Positions 7,368 through 15,671 of a DNA stretch of 64,000 nucleotides are shown piece by piece. The stretch comes from Inquilinus limosus DSM 16000 (GTDB lineage: Bacteria; Pseudomonadota; Alphaproteobacteria; DSM-16000; Inquilinaceae). The DNA lies in assembly GCF_000423185.1 (NCBI RefSeq), contig NZ_AUHM01000023.1, positions 1-64,000 on the forward strand, read 5' to 3'. The position numbers were made by a program, and so were the translations under genes. Numbering within the stretch: the stretch's first letter is position 1; each line of letters begins with the position of its first letter. The notes beneath the pieces were generated by a model. It saw nothing but the letters and a program-made list of their open reading frames with translations, was not told where the DNA came from and searched no databases.

Positions 7368-7702
7368 TCCAAGCCCCCCTTGCGCAGCCGACGACATTGG
7401 TTTCGATGTGGGAACGATCCGGCCCGGTGTCATCTCCGCCCCGGCCGGTTTTTCATCCGGCGGCTTGCAAACTGGGCGCCGTTCCCCCATATGGAGCTTC
7501 GAGATCGGTTTCGACACGATCCGCGCCGCTTCGATGAACCGGCCCGGATCCCCCTCCCAACCATGATCCGAGCGATAGGGCAGGCGCTTCGCCTGTCGAT
7601 CGTGCTTTGCGCAGCGATGGGCAGGCCGATGGCCCGCATGTCGCGGCTTGAGCGATATTGAGTGCAATGAGGCCCCAAGGGCCCGAACCGTAAAGAACAG
7701 AC
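7368..7702. other. Intergenic stretch, no gene seen
   Basis: This is the divergent space between the DUF1194 gene and the small frame before rpsU. I see no convincing gene in it. The GC-rich inverted sequence GGCCCCAAGGGCCC near 7670-7684 could fold in the leader. Confidence 0.35.
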
Positions 7703-7849
7703 ATGAAAACCGTACAGATCAAGACCTTGCCCCGCCTGCCGCGTCGTCCGACGCCGGCATCGGCCGCCGCGTCCCTGCGGCAGCCGCCGCGCAGGGCAGA
7801 GCTGTCCCGCGCCGAGATTCGTCGAATCGTTCTCGACATTCTCGGCTGA
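7703..7849 (+). CDS. Small basic protein or leader ORF upstream of rpsU
   Basis: A 48-residue frame starts at ATG 7703 and ends 44 bases before rpsU. It is rich in Arg, Pro and Ala and ends in a helix, [15 protein letters not shown]. The acidic/basic C-terminal helix looks protein-like, unlike a random GC-rich frame. It could be a true small protein or a leader peptide. I know no function for it. Confidence 0.4.
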   Translation: MKTVQIKTLPRLPRRPTPASAAASLRQPPRRAELSRAEIRRIVLDILG

Positions 7850-7893
7850 AAGGCGTAACCCCGCCCAACCCCATAGTGAAAGGCCTTTGCCCG

Positions 7894-8097
7894 ATGCAGG
7901 TGCTCGTCCGCGACAACAACATCGACCAGGCGCTGCGCGTCCTCAAGAAGCGGATGCAGCGCGAGGGCATCTTTCGCGAGATGAAGCAGCGTCGGGCTTA
8001 CGAGAAGCCGTCTGAGCGCCGCATCCGCGAGGAAGCCGAAGCCGTCCGCCGCCAGCGCAAGGCGCTGCGCAAGCGGATGCTGCACCAGGGCTACTGA
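7894..8097 (+). CDS. rpsU: 30S ribosomal protein S21
   Basis: The product has 67 residues, beginning [20 protein letters not shown], which is the standard S21 start, and ending in the basic helix [13 protein letters not shown]21 joins the small subunit late, near the platform, and helps initiation. The start ATG 7894 follows GAAAGG. In-frame sequence upstream is not conserved S21. A clear terminator follows at 8151, so it forms a short transcription unit, perhaps with the 48-residue frame upstream. Confidence 0.95.
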   Translation: MQVLVRDNNIDQALRVLKKRMQREGIFREMKQRRAYEKPSERRIREEAEAVRRQRKALRKRMLHQGY

Positions 8098-8150
8098 TCC
8101 GGTTCCGGGGCCGCACGGCCCCGTACCCGTCATCGGTTCGCCGGATGAGA

Positions 8151-8175
8151 CGAGGGGCCTTCGCCCCTCGTTTTT
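8151..8175 (+). terminator. Rho-independent terminator after rpsU
   Basis: CGAGGGGC (8151-8158), a CTTC tetraloop, GCCCCTCG (8163-8170) and TTTTT form a typical terminator. A shorter GC hairpin (GGGGCCGCACGGCCCC, 8107-8122) lies just before it. Confidence 0.9.
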
Positions 8176-8244
8176 GATTCCGGGCATTGCCTCCGGCCGG
8201 CTCGTGGCGAAGGATGGGGCGATACCGATCCGGGAGGCCGACCC

Positions 8245-8529
8245 ATGGATGTCTCCGCCCTCAGACGCTCTCTGGCCGAGGACCGCCCGCCCGCGGCCCT
8301 GTCGCCGCCGCTCGCCGCCCTGTGGTGGGACGCCAAGGGCGACTGGGACCGCGCCCATGGCTGCGTCGATTCCGAGGACGGCGCCGACGCCGCCTGGGCC
8401 CACGCCTATCTGCACCGCAAGGAAGGCGACCTCGGCAATGCCGGCTACTGGTACCGGCAGGCCGGCCGACCGATGCCCTCGGTCAGCCTGGAGCAGGAAT
8501 GGGCGGAGATCGCGGCGGCGCTGGACTGA
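8245..8529 (+). CDS. Conserved small protein with TPR-like helices
   Basis: The protein has 94 residues and starts behind GGGAGG. It is Ala/Trp-rich, with the stretches LAALWWDAKGDWDRAH and DAAWAHAYLHRKEGDLGNA. This pattern is typical of a small family conserved in alphaproteobacteria that looks like one and a half TPR repeats. Function is unknown. It is convergent with the oxidoreductase gene 6 bases away. Confidence 0.65.
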   Translation: MDVSALRRSLAEDRPPAALSPPLAALWWDAKGDWDRAHGCVDSEDGADAAWAHAYLHRKEGDLGNAGYWYRQAGRPMPSVSLEQEWAEIAAALD

Positions 8530-8535
8530 CCCGCC

Positions 8536-9510
8536 TCAGCCCGCCTCGTCCGGGACCAGCACGATCTTGCCGGTGACGCCGCGGCTTTCGAGCCGGCGAT
8601 GCGCGTCGGCGCCGCGCGACAGCGGGAAGACCTCGATCTCGGGCAGGGCGATCTCGCCGGCGCGCAGCGCGGCGAACAGCGCGCCGGCGCGGGCCAGCCG
8701 GCTGCCGCGGCTGTCGAGATGGTCCCACAGGTCGCCCCCGACCACCGCTTTCGACTGTTCCATCAACTGGCGTGGATCGATTGCCGGAGGGTCGCCTCCG
8801 GCCATGCCGTAGGCCACCACCGTGCCGCGCGGCCGGGCGGCGGCCAGGCTGTCCGCCAGCGTCGTGCCGACGGAATCATAGGCGATGTCGACCCCGCCAT
8901 CGCTCAGCGCCCGCACCGCCGCCACCCAGTCCTCGGCATAGGTCAGGCTGTGATCCGCCCCGATGGCCGTGGCGATGGCGGCCTTGGCCGGCGTGGAGGT
9001 CAGGGCGAAGACCGTGGCCCCGCGCCGCTTCGCCATCTGCACCAGCAGCTGCCCGACCCCGCCCGCGGCCGCATGGATCAAAACCCTGGCGCCGCTGCGC
9101 ACCGGGGCGCTGTCCTGCACCAGATACTGCGCCGTCAGGCCCTGCAGCAGGATAGAGGCGGCTTCGCGATGGCCGATATCGTCCGGCAGCGGGATCGCGC
9201 GCTCGACCGGCACGGCGACGCGCGTGGCGTTGGCGAAGGGCACGTCGGCGAAGCCGATGCGGTCGCCGATGCGGATGCCGTCGACCCCGTCGCCCAGCGC
9301 GACCACGTCGCCCGCGCCTTCGTAGCCGGCGATATGCGGGGCCGTGCCGGCCAAGCGATAATGGCCCCGGCGGCGGTGCAGGTCCGCGAAGTTCAGCCCC
9401 GCCGCCCGCATCGCCAGCAGCACATGGCCCGGCGGCACCGGCGGATCTGGCAGCCTCCGGTAGTCCAGGACCTCGGGGCCGCCGAAGCGGTCGAACACCA
9501 GCGCTTCCAT
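8536..9510 (-). CDS. NADPH:quinone oxidoreductase, zinc-independent MDR family
   Basis: The product has 324 residues from ATG 9510. The GroES-like N-terminal half is followed by a Rossmann domain with AAAGGVGQ at about 148-154. The Cys/His zinc ligands of alcohol dehydrogenases are absent, and AAGLNFAD is present, as in quinone reductases (Qor/zeta-crystallin). It should transfer electrons from NADPH to quinones or enals. The XRE-cupin regulator gene is divergent, the start codons nearly touch the operator repeats, and the regulator probably controls this gene. Confidence 0.85.
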   Translation of the reverse strand: MEALVFDRFGGPEVLDYRRLPDPPVPPGHVLLAMRAAGLNFADLHRRRGHYRLAGTAPHIAGYEGAGDVVALGDGVDGIRIGDRIGFADVPFANATRVAVPVERAIPLPDDIGHREAASILLQGLTAQYLVQDSAPVRSGARVLIHAAAGGVGQLLVQMAKRRGATVFALTSTPAKAAIATAIGADHSLTYAEDWVAAVRALSDGGVDIAYDSVGTTLADSLAAARPRGTVVAYGMAGGDPPAIDPRQLMEQSKAVVGGDLWDHLDSRGSRLARAGALFAALRAGEIALPEIEVFPLSRGADAHRRLESRGVTGKIVLVPDEAG

Positions 9511-9557
9511 GAATTCGTCCCTCAGCAACGGCCGCGAGCCGGCCACCGCTTCATCTA

Positions 9558-9589
9558 CTATAGTGGAAAGTTCCATCATAGTGGAAAGT
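9558..9589. promoter_or_regulatory. Repeat operator between quinone oxidoreductase and XRE regulator genes
   Basis: ATAGTGGAAAGT occurs twice as a direct repeat (9560-9571 and 9578-9589), offset by 18 bases. The first copy also forms an imperfect palindrome, CTATAGTGGAA-AG-TTCCATCATAG (9558-9581). This AT-rich cluster in GC-rich DNA sits in the divergent control region and is the likely binding site of the XRE regulator at 9650. It argues against the earlier possible start of that gene at 9509. Confidence 0.6.
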
Positions 9590-9649
9590 CGGCTTGACGG
9601 GCGGGCGCGGCCGCCCGACAAGCGGGAGGCTGCAACGACGGGAACGACC

Positions 9650-10270
9650 ATGCCCTTGCTGGATGTGCTGCGGGCGAAGACCCCGGAAGGCGCTGCGCCC
9701 GCCGGCTCCCCACCCCCGATCGATCTGGCGGAGACCGTCCGCCGGCTGCGTGCCGAGCGCGGCTGGACGCTGGAGGAGGCGGCCGGCCGGACCGGCCTGT
9801 CCCGCTCGGCTCTGTCGAAGATCGAGCGGGGCGAGATGTCGCCGACCTTCCAGGCGATGCAGAAGCTGGCGCGCGGCTTCGGCATCGAGCTGGCCGCGCT
9901 GTTCGGCCCGGCCGCCTCTCCCCTGCGCGGGCGCCGGATCGTGGTGCGCGCGGGCGAGGGGGCGGCCACCGAGATGCCGAATTACGGCTTGCGCCTGTTC
10001 ACCGGCGAATTGCGGAACGCGCCCTTCCTCGCCGCCGAGGTCACCGTCCGCGCCCGGTCGCTGGACGCGTTCGAGGACTGGGAGCGCCACGACAGCGACG
10101 ATTTTCTCTATGTGCTCGCCGGCCGGGTGACGCTGTTCACCGAGCAGTATGGCCCGGTCGAGCTCGGCCCCGGGGACGCCGTCACTTTCGACGCCCGCAT
10201 GGGGCATGCCCTGATCGCCGCGGGCGACGCGGAGGCGCGGGCGCTGTGGATCACGGCGCCGGCGCGATAG
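9650..10270 (+). CDS. XRE-family transcriptional regulator with C-terminal cupin domain
   Basis: The protein has 206 residues from ATG 9650. Residues about 25-80 are an XRE/HTH_3 domain (LSRSALSKIERGEMSPT). Residues about 125-200 form a cupin barrel (HDSDDFLYVLAGRVTLFTEQ, then GPGDAVTFDARMGHAL) that would sense a small ligand. Such regulators usually repress or activate the adjacent metabolic gene, here the divergent quinone oxidoreductase. The upstream in-frame extension to 9509 crosses the operator repeats and is probably not translated. Confidence 0.85.
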   Translation: MPLLDVLRAKTPEGAAPAGSPPPIDLAETVRRLRAERGWTLEEAAGRTGLSRSALSKIERGEMSPTFQAMQKLARGFGIELAALFGPAASPLRGRRIVVRAGEGAATEMPNYGLRLFTGELRNAPFLAAEVTVRARSLDAFEDWERHDSDDFLYVLAGRVTLFTEQYGPVELGPGDAVTFDARMGHALIAAGDAEARALWITAPAR

Positions 10271-10279
10271 GCCGCCGTC

Positions 10280-10723
10280 TCAGCGGATCGGGCGCGGCTT
10301 GCCGGCGTCGTCCAGGGCGACGAAGGTGAATTCGGCGGAGGTCACCTTCATCCGGTCGCCGATGCCGGAGCGCAGCACCCAGACCTCGATGGTCAGGGTG
10401 ATCGAGCTGCGGCCGATCCGGGCGACATCGGTGTAGCAACAGACGACGTCGCCGACCTTCACCGGATGGATGAACGCCATGTTGGTGGCGGCGACGGTGA
10501 CCACCCGGCCCTGGGCGAGCCTCATCGCCGTCATCGCCCCGGCCTCGTCCATCAGCGACATGATCCAGCCGCCGAAGATGTCGCCGGACGGGTTGGCATG
10601 CGCCGGCATCGCCAGGGTGCGGGCGGCGAGCTCGCCGCGCGGCCCGGCCTCAGCCGGCGGGGCGGCCTTCTCAGGCGGAACGGTCAGATAGTCGGCTTCG
10701 GGCGTGGTGTAGGGCCACATCAT
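10280..10723 (-). CDS. Acyl-CoA thioesterase, hotdog fold (YciA-like)
   Basis: The product has 147 residues. It contains the hotdog motif HANPSGDIFGGWIMSLMDEAGA, in which the Asp/Asn and the helix after it form the active site of YciA/BACH thioesterases that hydrolyse acyl-CoA to acid and CoA. The length fits a single-domain hexameric enzyme. A 17-base palindrome lies 45 bases upstream. Convergent with the XRE gene. Confidence 0.85.
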   Translation of the reverse strand: MMWPYTTPEADYLTVPPEKAAPPAEAGPRGELAARTLAMPAHANPSGDIFGGWIMSLMDEAGAMTAMRLAQGRVVTVAATNMAFIHPVKVGDVVCCYTDVARIGRSSITLTIEVWVLRSGIGDRMKVTSAEFTFVALDDAGKPRPIR

Positions 10724-10767
10724 AGACCTCGACGGTGATGCGGCGTTTCCTTCCGGTCGCTCGGGTC

Positions 10768-10784
10768 ATGCTGCGATGCAGCAT
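10768..10784. promoter_or_regulatory. Perfect inverted repeat upstream of the thioesterase gene
   Basis: ATGCTGC-GAT-GCAGCAT (10768-10784) is a perfect 7-3-7 inverted repeat in the short gap between the thioesterase and deacetylase genes. It may be an operator; no regulator is adjacent. Confidence 0.3.
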
Positions 10785-10849
10785 AGCCTGAGTCAATTGC
10801 GTGTTCCTAAATGGGTTGTGAATGTTGCGTTGCAATATGTCGGCCGGTC

Positions 10850-11779
10850 TCAGCCGGTCATCAGCGCATGGACATGGGCGGCGGCGGAGAGGGCGAGGCC
10901 GCGCAGGTCGTAGCCGCCTTCGAGCGTCGAGACGACGCGGCCGCCGCAATGCCGGTCGGCGAGGCGCATCAGTTCCGTCGTCGCCCAGGCGAAATCCGAC
11001 TCGCTCAGCTCGAGATGCGCGAGCGGGTCGCGGGCATGGGCGTCGAAGCCGGCGGAGATCAGCAGCAGCTCCGGCGCGAAGCCGTCGACCGCGGGCAGCA
11101 CGATCCGCTCCATCGCCCGGCGGAACTCGACGCCGCCCGACATCGGCGGCAGCGGTGCGTTGACGATATTGCCGGCGACGCCGGTCTCGTCCTCGGCCCC
11201 CGTGCCGGGATAGAGCGGCGACTGGTGGGTCGAGGCGTAGAGCAGGTCCGGCTCGGACCAGAAGATGTCCTGGGTGCCGTTGCCGTGATGGACGTCGAAA
11301 TCGACCACCGCGATCCGGCCCAGCCCGTGCGCCAGCCGGGCGTGCATGGCCGCGATGGCGACGTTGTTGAACAGGCAGAAGCCCATGGCCCGCGCCGTCT
11401 CGGCATGGTGCCCCGGCGGCCGCACAGCGCAGAAGGCGTTGCGCGCCTCGCCCGCCAGCACCGCGTCGACCGCGGCGCAGCCGGCGCCGGCGGCCCGCAG
11501 CGCGGCGGCGCCGGACCCGGGCGACAGCACCGTGTCGGCATCGACCGGCCGCAGCCCTTCCGAGGGGACGGCGGCGAGCAGGCGGCGGACGAAGCCGTCG
11601 GGATGGGCGCGGGCGATCTGCTCCAGCGTCGCCTCCGGCGCCTTGCGCCGCTGCAGCAGGGCGAAGCTTTCGTCCTCCAGCGCCGCCAGCACCGCCCGCA
11701 GCCGGTCCGGCCGCTCGGGATGGCCCGGGCCGGTGTCGTGGCCGATGCAGGCCGGATGGGTGAAGAGCAGCGTGTCCAT
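10850..11779 (-). CDS. Histone deacetylase family protein (AcuC/acetylpolyamine amidohydrolase-like)
   Basis: The protein has 309 residues, the usual length for bacterial class II-like deacetylases. It shows RPPGHHAE with the His pair 124/125, the zinc ligands Asp162 and His164 in DFDVHHGNGT and Asp246 in SAGFDAH, and the C-terminal EGGYD with the catalytic Tyr. It should remove acetyl groups from protein lysines or polyamines in the cytoplasm. The tusA gene starts upstream in the same direction with a 3-base gap between the two genes, so they are cotranscribed. Confidence 0.9.
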   Translation of the reverse strand: MDTLLFTHPACIGHDTGPGHPERPDRLRAVLAALEDESFALLQRRKAPEATLEQIARAHPDGFVRRLLAAVPSEGLRPVDADTVLSPGSGAAALRAAGAGCAAVDAVLAGEARNAFCAVRPPGHHAETARAMGFCLFNNVAIAAMHARLAHGLGRIAVVDFDVHHGNGTQDIFWSEPDLLYASTHQSPLYPGTGAEDETGVAGNIVNAPLPPMSGGVEFRRAMERIVLPAVDGFAPELLLISAGFDAHARDPLAHLELSESDFAWATTELMRLADRHCGGRVVSTLEGGYDLRGLALSAAAHVHALMTG

Positions 11780-11782
11780 GCC

Positions 11783-12013
11783 CTATCCTGCCTTGCGGAT
11801 GCTGTAGCGGGTGACGCCGTCGCCTTCCTCGGTCACCGCGACCAGGACATGGCCGGTGGCGTCGCAGAAGGCGGGGAAATCCTTGCGTGCCGCGGCGTCG
11901 GTGGCGAGGACGTCCAGCACCTGGCCCGGCGCCAGCCCCTGCAGCGCCTTGCGCGCCTTCAGCACCGGCATCGGGCAGATCAGGTCGCGCGCGTCGAGAT
12001 CGAGGTCGGCCAT
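11783..12013 (-). CDS. TusA/SirA-family sulfurtransferase
   Basis: The product has 76 residues, with the signature LICPMPVLKARKAL carrying the active Cys13 in the CPxP motif. TusA-type proteins carry persulfide sulfur for tRNA thiolation or other sulfur transfers. Cytosolic. It lies just upstream of the deacetylase gene. No other tus or dsr gene is in the window, so its partner is not clear. Confidence 0.85.
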   Translation of the reverse strand: MADLDLDARDLICPMPVLKARKALQGLAPGQVLDVLATDAAARKDFPAFCDATGHVLVAVTEEGDGVTRYSIRKAG

Positions 12014-12060
12014 GGTTCGGAGCCTAACCCGGCCCGCGCCCGCGGCCAACGCTTCCCGCA

Positions 12061-12429
12061 TCAGCTTTCCGCTGCGCGGAATGCAGCCCACGCCGCCAGA
12101 ACCCAGCCCAGGATCAGCAGCACGCCGCCGATCGGGGTGATGGCGCCGAACCAGCGCGGCGTGCCGAAGGCCATCAGGTAGAGGGTGCCGGAGAAGATCG
12201 CGGCCCCGGCCAGGAAGGCCCAGCCGGCCCAGCGCAGCGGCCCGGACAGGCCCAGCAGCGCGAGCGCCAGCAGGGCGGCGGCATGGACCAGCTGGTAATG
12301 CGCCCCGGTCTGCACCCAGCCCAGCCGCTCCGGCGCCGCATTGGCCATGCCGTGCGCGGCGAAGGCCCCCATCACCACCGCGATCGCGCCGTGCAGCCCG
12401 GCCCCGATCAGAAGCACCCGGTCGATCAT
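12061..12429 (-). CDS. DUF423 family membrane protein
   Basis: The protein has 122 residues, with four hydrophobic helices and the family start GLHGAIAVVMGAFAAHG. DUF423 (YwdK-like) proteins are small inner-membrane proteins of unknown function. ATG 12429 follows CGGGAGAACGGG. The inverted-repeat element at 12471 lies directly upstream. Confidence 0.85.
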   Translation of the reverse strand: MIDRVLLIGAGLHGAIAVVMGAFAAHGMANAAPERLGWVQTGAHYQLVHAAALLALALLGLSGPLRWAGWAFLAGAAIFSGTLYLMAFGTPRWFGAITPIGGVLLILGWVLAAWAAFRAAES

Positions 12430-12470
12430 CCCGTTCTCCCGCAGATGGAAGGCTTCTCGGAAACCCAACA

Positions 12471-12558
12471 CCGTCATTGCGAGCGCAGCGAAGCAATCCA
12501 GGGCCGATGCGAGCCGCCCCTGGATTGCTTCGTCGGCTTTGCCTCCTCGCAATGACGT
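12471..12558. repeat. Dispersed intergenic inverted-repeat element (REP/BIME-like)
   Basis: CGTCATTGCGAG...GAAGCAATCCAGGG (left, about 12472-12503) faces CCCTGGATTGCTTC...CTCGCAATGACG (right, about 12518-12557). It forms a long near-perfect hairpin. CGTCATTGCGAG-type palindromes are common intergenic repeats in alphaproteobacterial genomes. It lies in the only gap of this block. Confidence 0.75.
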
Positions 12559-12628
12559 TGTGAGATGAGCACTCCGAAGAAGCCCCGCGAATCGTCCGGG
12601 GGACACAGTAGCGGGGCGGGCGCCGCCG

Positions 12629-13633
12629 TCACATGACCGTAAAGCCGCGGACGAAGGGGTCGCGGTCGTCCAGGAAGATGGTGTTGTAGCCGGTGATCCA
12701 GGCCTGGCCGGCGATCGAGGGGATGATCGCGTCATACGGGCCGACCTTGGCCGTGCCCTCGACCCGACCGTGGAACAGGCTGCCGATGATGCTCTCATGC
12801 ACGAAGGCGTCGCCGGCCTTCAGCTGGCCGCGCCCCGCCAGCTGGGCCATGCGGGCCGAGGTGCCGGTGCCGCAGGGCGACCGGTCGATCGCCTTCTCGC
12901 CGTAGAACACGGCGTTGCGGGCATGCGCCTCGGGGTGCTTCGGCCGGCCGGTCCATTGCACATGGCGCAGGCCGCGGATGGTCGGGTCCTCCGGATGGAC
13001 CATGTCGAAGCGCTCGTTCACCACCCGGCGGACGATCGGCGACAGGCGCTGGATCTCGCCGGCCGAAAGGTCCTCCAGGTCGGCATAGCCCGGCTGCGGC
13101 TCGATGATGGCGTAGAAGTTGCCGCCATAGGCGATGTCGGCCACCAGCGGCCCGAAGCCCGGCACCTCGAAGTCGAGCTTCTCCTTGTAGAGGAAGGAGG
13201 GGACGTTGCGGATGCGCACCGAGGTGACGTGGCCGGCCGCATCCTGCTCGTACTCCGCGTCGACGATGCCGGCCGGCACCTCCAGCCGCAGCCGGCCCGG
13301 CTGCTTCGGCCGCACCAGCCCCTCCTCGACCATCACCGTCACCGTGCCGATGGTGCCGTGGCCGCACATCGGCAGGCAGCCGGAGGTCTCGATGAACAGG
13401 ATGGCGGCGTCGGCGTCGTCGCGGGTCGGGGCGTAGAGGATCGACCCCGACATCACGTCGTGGCCGCGCGGCTCGAACATCAGCCCGGTGCGGATCCAGT
13501 CGTATTCGGCGATGAAGGCCTGGCGCTTCTCGCTCATGGAGGCGCCCTGCAGCGGCGGGGCGCCGCCGGCGACGACGCGGACCGGGTTGCCGCAGGTGTG
13601 GGCGTCGATGCAGAAGAAGCTGCTCTTGCTCAT
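12629..13633 (-). CDS. 4-hydroxyproline 2-epimerase (proline racemase family)
   Basis: The protein has 334 residues. Both catalytic cysteines of the epimerase type are present: Cys90 in LPMCGHGTIG and Cys254 in SPCGTGTSA. Family members with a Thr at the second site are dehydratases instead, so this one should interconvert trans-4-hydroxy-L-proline and cis-4-hydroxy-D-proline. The next gene upstream encodes a D-amino-acid dehydrogenase, the following step of hydroxyproline breakdown, and a GntR regulator heads the unit. Substrate is inferred from family and context. Confidence 0.85.
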   Translation of the reverse strand: MSKSSFFCIDAHTCGNPVRVVAGGAPPLQGASMSEKRQAFIAEYDWIRTGLMFEPRGHDVMSGSILYAPTRDDADAAILFIETSGCLPMCGHGTIGTVTVMVEEGLVRPKQPGRLRLEVPAGIVDAEYEQDAAGHVTSVRIRNVPSFLYKEKLDFEVPGFGPLVADIAYGGNFYAIIEPQPGYADLEDLSAGEIQRLSPIVRRVVNERFDMVHPEDPTIRGLRHVQWTGRPKHPEAHARNAVFYGEKAIDRSPCGTGTSARMAQLAGRGQLKAGDAFVHESIIGSLFHGRVEGTAKVGPYDAIIPSIAGQAWITGYNTIFLDDRDPFVRGFTVM

Positions 13634-13640
13634 GGCACTC

Positions 13641-14864
13641 TCACTGGAACCGTTCGATGCCGAAGGGGGCGGGGGCCGGGGTGCCCGACAGCAGGCCGGC
13701 GGCGAGGCGGGCGGTGGTGGCCGACAGGGTCAGGCCGAGATGGCCGTGGCCGAAGGCGAAGACGATGCGCCGGTCGTGCGGATGCGGCCCGATCACCGGC
13801 AGGCTGTCGGGGGTGGAGGGGCGGCGGCCCATCCATTCCGTGCCGCCGGTCTCCTGGATCGCCGGCAGGTAGCGCCGGGCCTTGCGCCGCAGTGCCCGGG
13901 CGCGGGCCAGGTTCGCCGGCGCATCCACCGCCGCCAGCTCCACCGCCCCGCCGATCCTGAGGCCGTCGGAGAGGGGCGAGGCGACGAAGCCGTGATCGGC
14001 GAAGACCACCGGCATCGGCAGGCGCACCGGCGCCTCCGGGATCGTGGTGTTGTAGCCGCGCTCGGTCTCCAGCGTCACCTTCAGGCCGAGGCCGCGGACG
14101 ATCTCGCGCGACCAGACGCCGGCCGCCACCACCACCTTGTCGAAGGTCCGGGCGGTACCGTCGGCCAGCCGGACGGAGACGCCGTCGGCGCCTGGCTCGA
14201 CCGCGGCCACGGTGCCGGCGACCAGCCGGTCGCCCAGGCCGCGGCGCAGGCCCTGCAGCACGCCGAGCGGGCTGTCGACCATCCAGTAGGCCCGGCACAG
14301 CACGGCGCGGGCGAAGCCGCCGGCGAGGTCCGGGACGAGGGCGCGGGCTTGGTCCGGCGTCAGCGGCTCGAAGTTGTGGCCGCCCAGGCGCCGGCGCAGC
14401 TCCCATTCCGGCAGGGCGGCGCGGAAGCTGGCCTCGGTGTCGTAGAGGTCGATCGCCCCGGTCTGGCGCAGATGGCCGGATAGGCCGGCGCGGCGGGCGA
14501 GCTCCTGGTGATCGTCGAGGGCCGAGCGCATCAGCCCGCCCAGGGCGGCGGTCGACCGCTCCACCTGCTCCGCCCTGGCCGCCGCCAGGAAGCGCAGCAG
14601 CCAGGGCGTCAGCGCCGGCAGGTCGCGCCAGCGCAGGGCGAGGGGACCCAGCGGGTCCATCAGCCAGCGCGGCACCGATGTCAGCACGCCCGGCCGGGCC
14701 AGCGGCGTGATCTCCGGAAAGGCCAGCATGCCGGCATTGCCGGCGGAGGCGTAGCGGTCCTCCGGCCGGCGCTCATAGGCCGTGACCTCGTGCCCGTCCG
14801 CCGCCAGCCAGGCGGCCGTGGCGCAGCCGATCACCCCTCCGCCGATGATGGCGATGCCGGCCAT
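13641..14864 (-). CDS. FAD-dependent D-amino-acid dehydrogenase (likely D-hydroxyproline oxidase)
   Basis: The protein has 407 residues from ATG 14864. The N-terminal dinucleotide-binding motif is IGGGVIGCATA (7-17), and the DadA/DAO-type C-terminus contains GRRPSTPDSLPVIGP and FGHGHLGLTL. It oxidises a D-amino acid to the imino acid and passes electrons to the membrane. Beside the hydroxyproline epimerase (7-base gap) the expected substrate is cis-4-hydroxy-D-proline. The later enzymes of the pathway (dehydratase/deaminase, semialdehyde dehydrogenase) are not in the window. Confidence 0.85.
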   Translation of the reverse strand: MAGIAIIGGGVIGCATAAWLAADGHEVTAYERRPEDRYASAGNAGMLAFPEITPLARPGVLTSVPRWLMDPLGPLALRWRDLPALTPWLLRFLAAARAEQVERSTAALGGLMRSALDDHQELARRAGLSGHLRQTGAIDLYDTEASFRAALPEWELRRRLGGHNFEPLTPDQARALVPDLAGGFARAVLCRAYWMVDSPLGVLQGLRRGLGDRLVAGTVAAVEPGADGVSVRLADGTARTFDKVVVAAGVWSREIVRGLGLKVTLETERGYNTTIPEAPVRLPMPVVFADHGFVASPLSDGLRIGGAVELAAVDAPANLARARALRRKARRYLPAIQETGGTEWMGRRPSTPDSLPVIGPHPHDRRIVFAFGHGHLGLTLSATTARLAAGLLSGTPAPAPFGIERFQ

Positions 14865-14865
14865 C

Positions 14866-15615
14866 TCAGGCCGGCAGCGAGGGCTGGGCCGGCTCGGCCG
14901 CAGGGCCGAGGACGACGTCGCCGCCCACGCCGCTGGCCAGGAAGCCCTGGATCTGCCGCACCACCTGGCCGGCATGGGCGCGGGCCAGGCTGTCGGCCCG
15001 GTCGGCGTCGCGGTCGATGATGGCCTGGATGATCGCCTCGTGCTCGGCCACGAACTCGGCCGGCAGATGGTCGTCGAAGCTGGCGTAGTAGATCCGGTTC
15101 AGCCGCCGGCCCTCGTCGAGCAGCCGGCCGAACAGCTCGGTGTAGTAGCGGTTGCGGCCGGCCCGCGCGATCGCCAGGTGGAAGTCGCGGTTGGCATCGG
15201 ACATGCCGATCGCGTCGGCCGCCGCCACGGCGCGGCCGAAGGCGGCCTGGTGGATGCGGATCTCGTCCAGGTCCTTGGCGGTGCGGCGCAGCGCGGCCAG
15301 CCGGGTGGTGACCCGGTGCATCAGGGTCAGCGCGTCGAAATGGGCGGGCAGGGCGGAGAAGTCGATCGGCGCGACGATGGTGTTGCGGTTCGGCAGGGTC
15401 GCGACCAGCCCGTCGGCGGCCAGCCGCACCAGCGCCTCGCGGATCGGGGTGCGCGACAGGCCGAAGCGCTCGGCCAGGCGGCTCTCGTCCAGCGCCGAGC
15501 CGGGGGCCAGAACCAGGTCGAGGATGTCGTGCTTCAGCGCCTCATAGACCTTGGCGACCCCGCCGCCGCGCGGCCGCGCCTCGCCGTTCTCCCGTCCCTT
15601 CGCCGTGAGCGCCAA
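14866..15615 (-). CDS. GntR family regulator, FCD (FadR) subfamily
   Basis: The protein has 249 residues from TTG 15615, which follows AGGGAAGGA. An N-terminal winged helix (LAERFGLSRTPIREALVRL, about residues 45-65) is followed by an all-helical FCD ligand domain with the Asp/His metal pattern. A further in-frame TTG at 15696 would put the start inside or before the palindrome at 15672, so the later start is preferred. It ends one base before the dehydrogenase gene and probably represses the hydroxyproline genes until substrate is present. Confidence 0.8.
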   Translation of the reverse strand: MALTAKGRENGEARPRGGGVAKVYEALKHDILDLVLAPGSALDESRLAERFGLSRTPIREALVRLAADGLVATLPNRNTIVAPIDFSALPAHFDALTLMHRVTTRLAALRRTAKDLDEIRIHQAAFGRAVAAADAIGMSDANRDFHLAIARAGRNRYYTELFGRLLDEGRRLNRIYYASFDDHLPAEFVAEHEAIIQAIIDRDADRADSLARAHAGQVVRQIQGFLASGVGGDVVLGPAAEPAQPSLPA

Positions 15616-15671
15616 GGCGTGTCCTTCCCTGCCTCTCGATCCAATCTCGATGATAGGCTGACGGAATGCAG

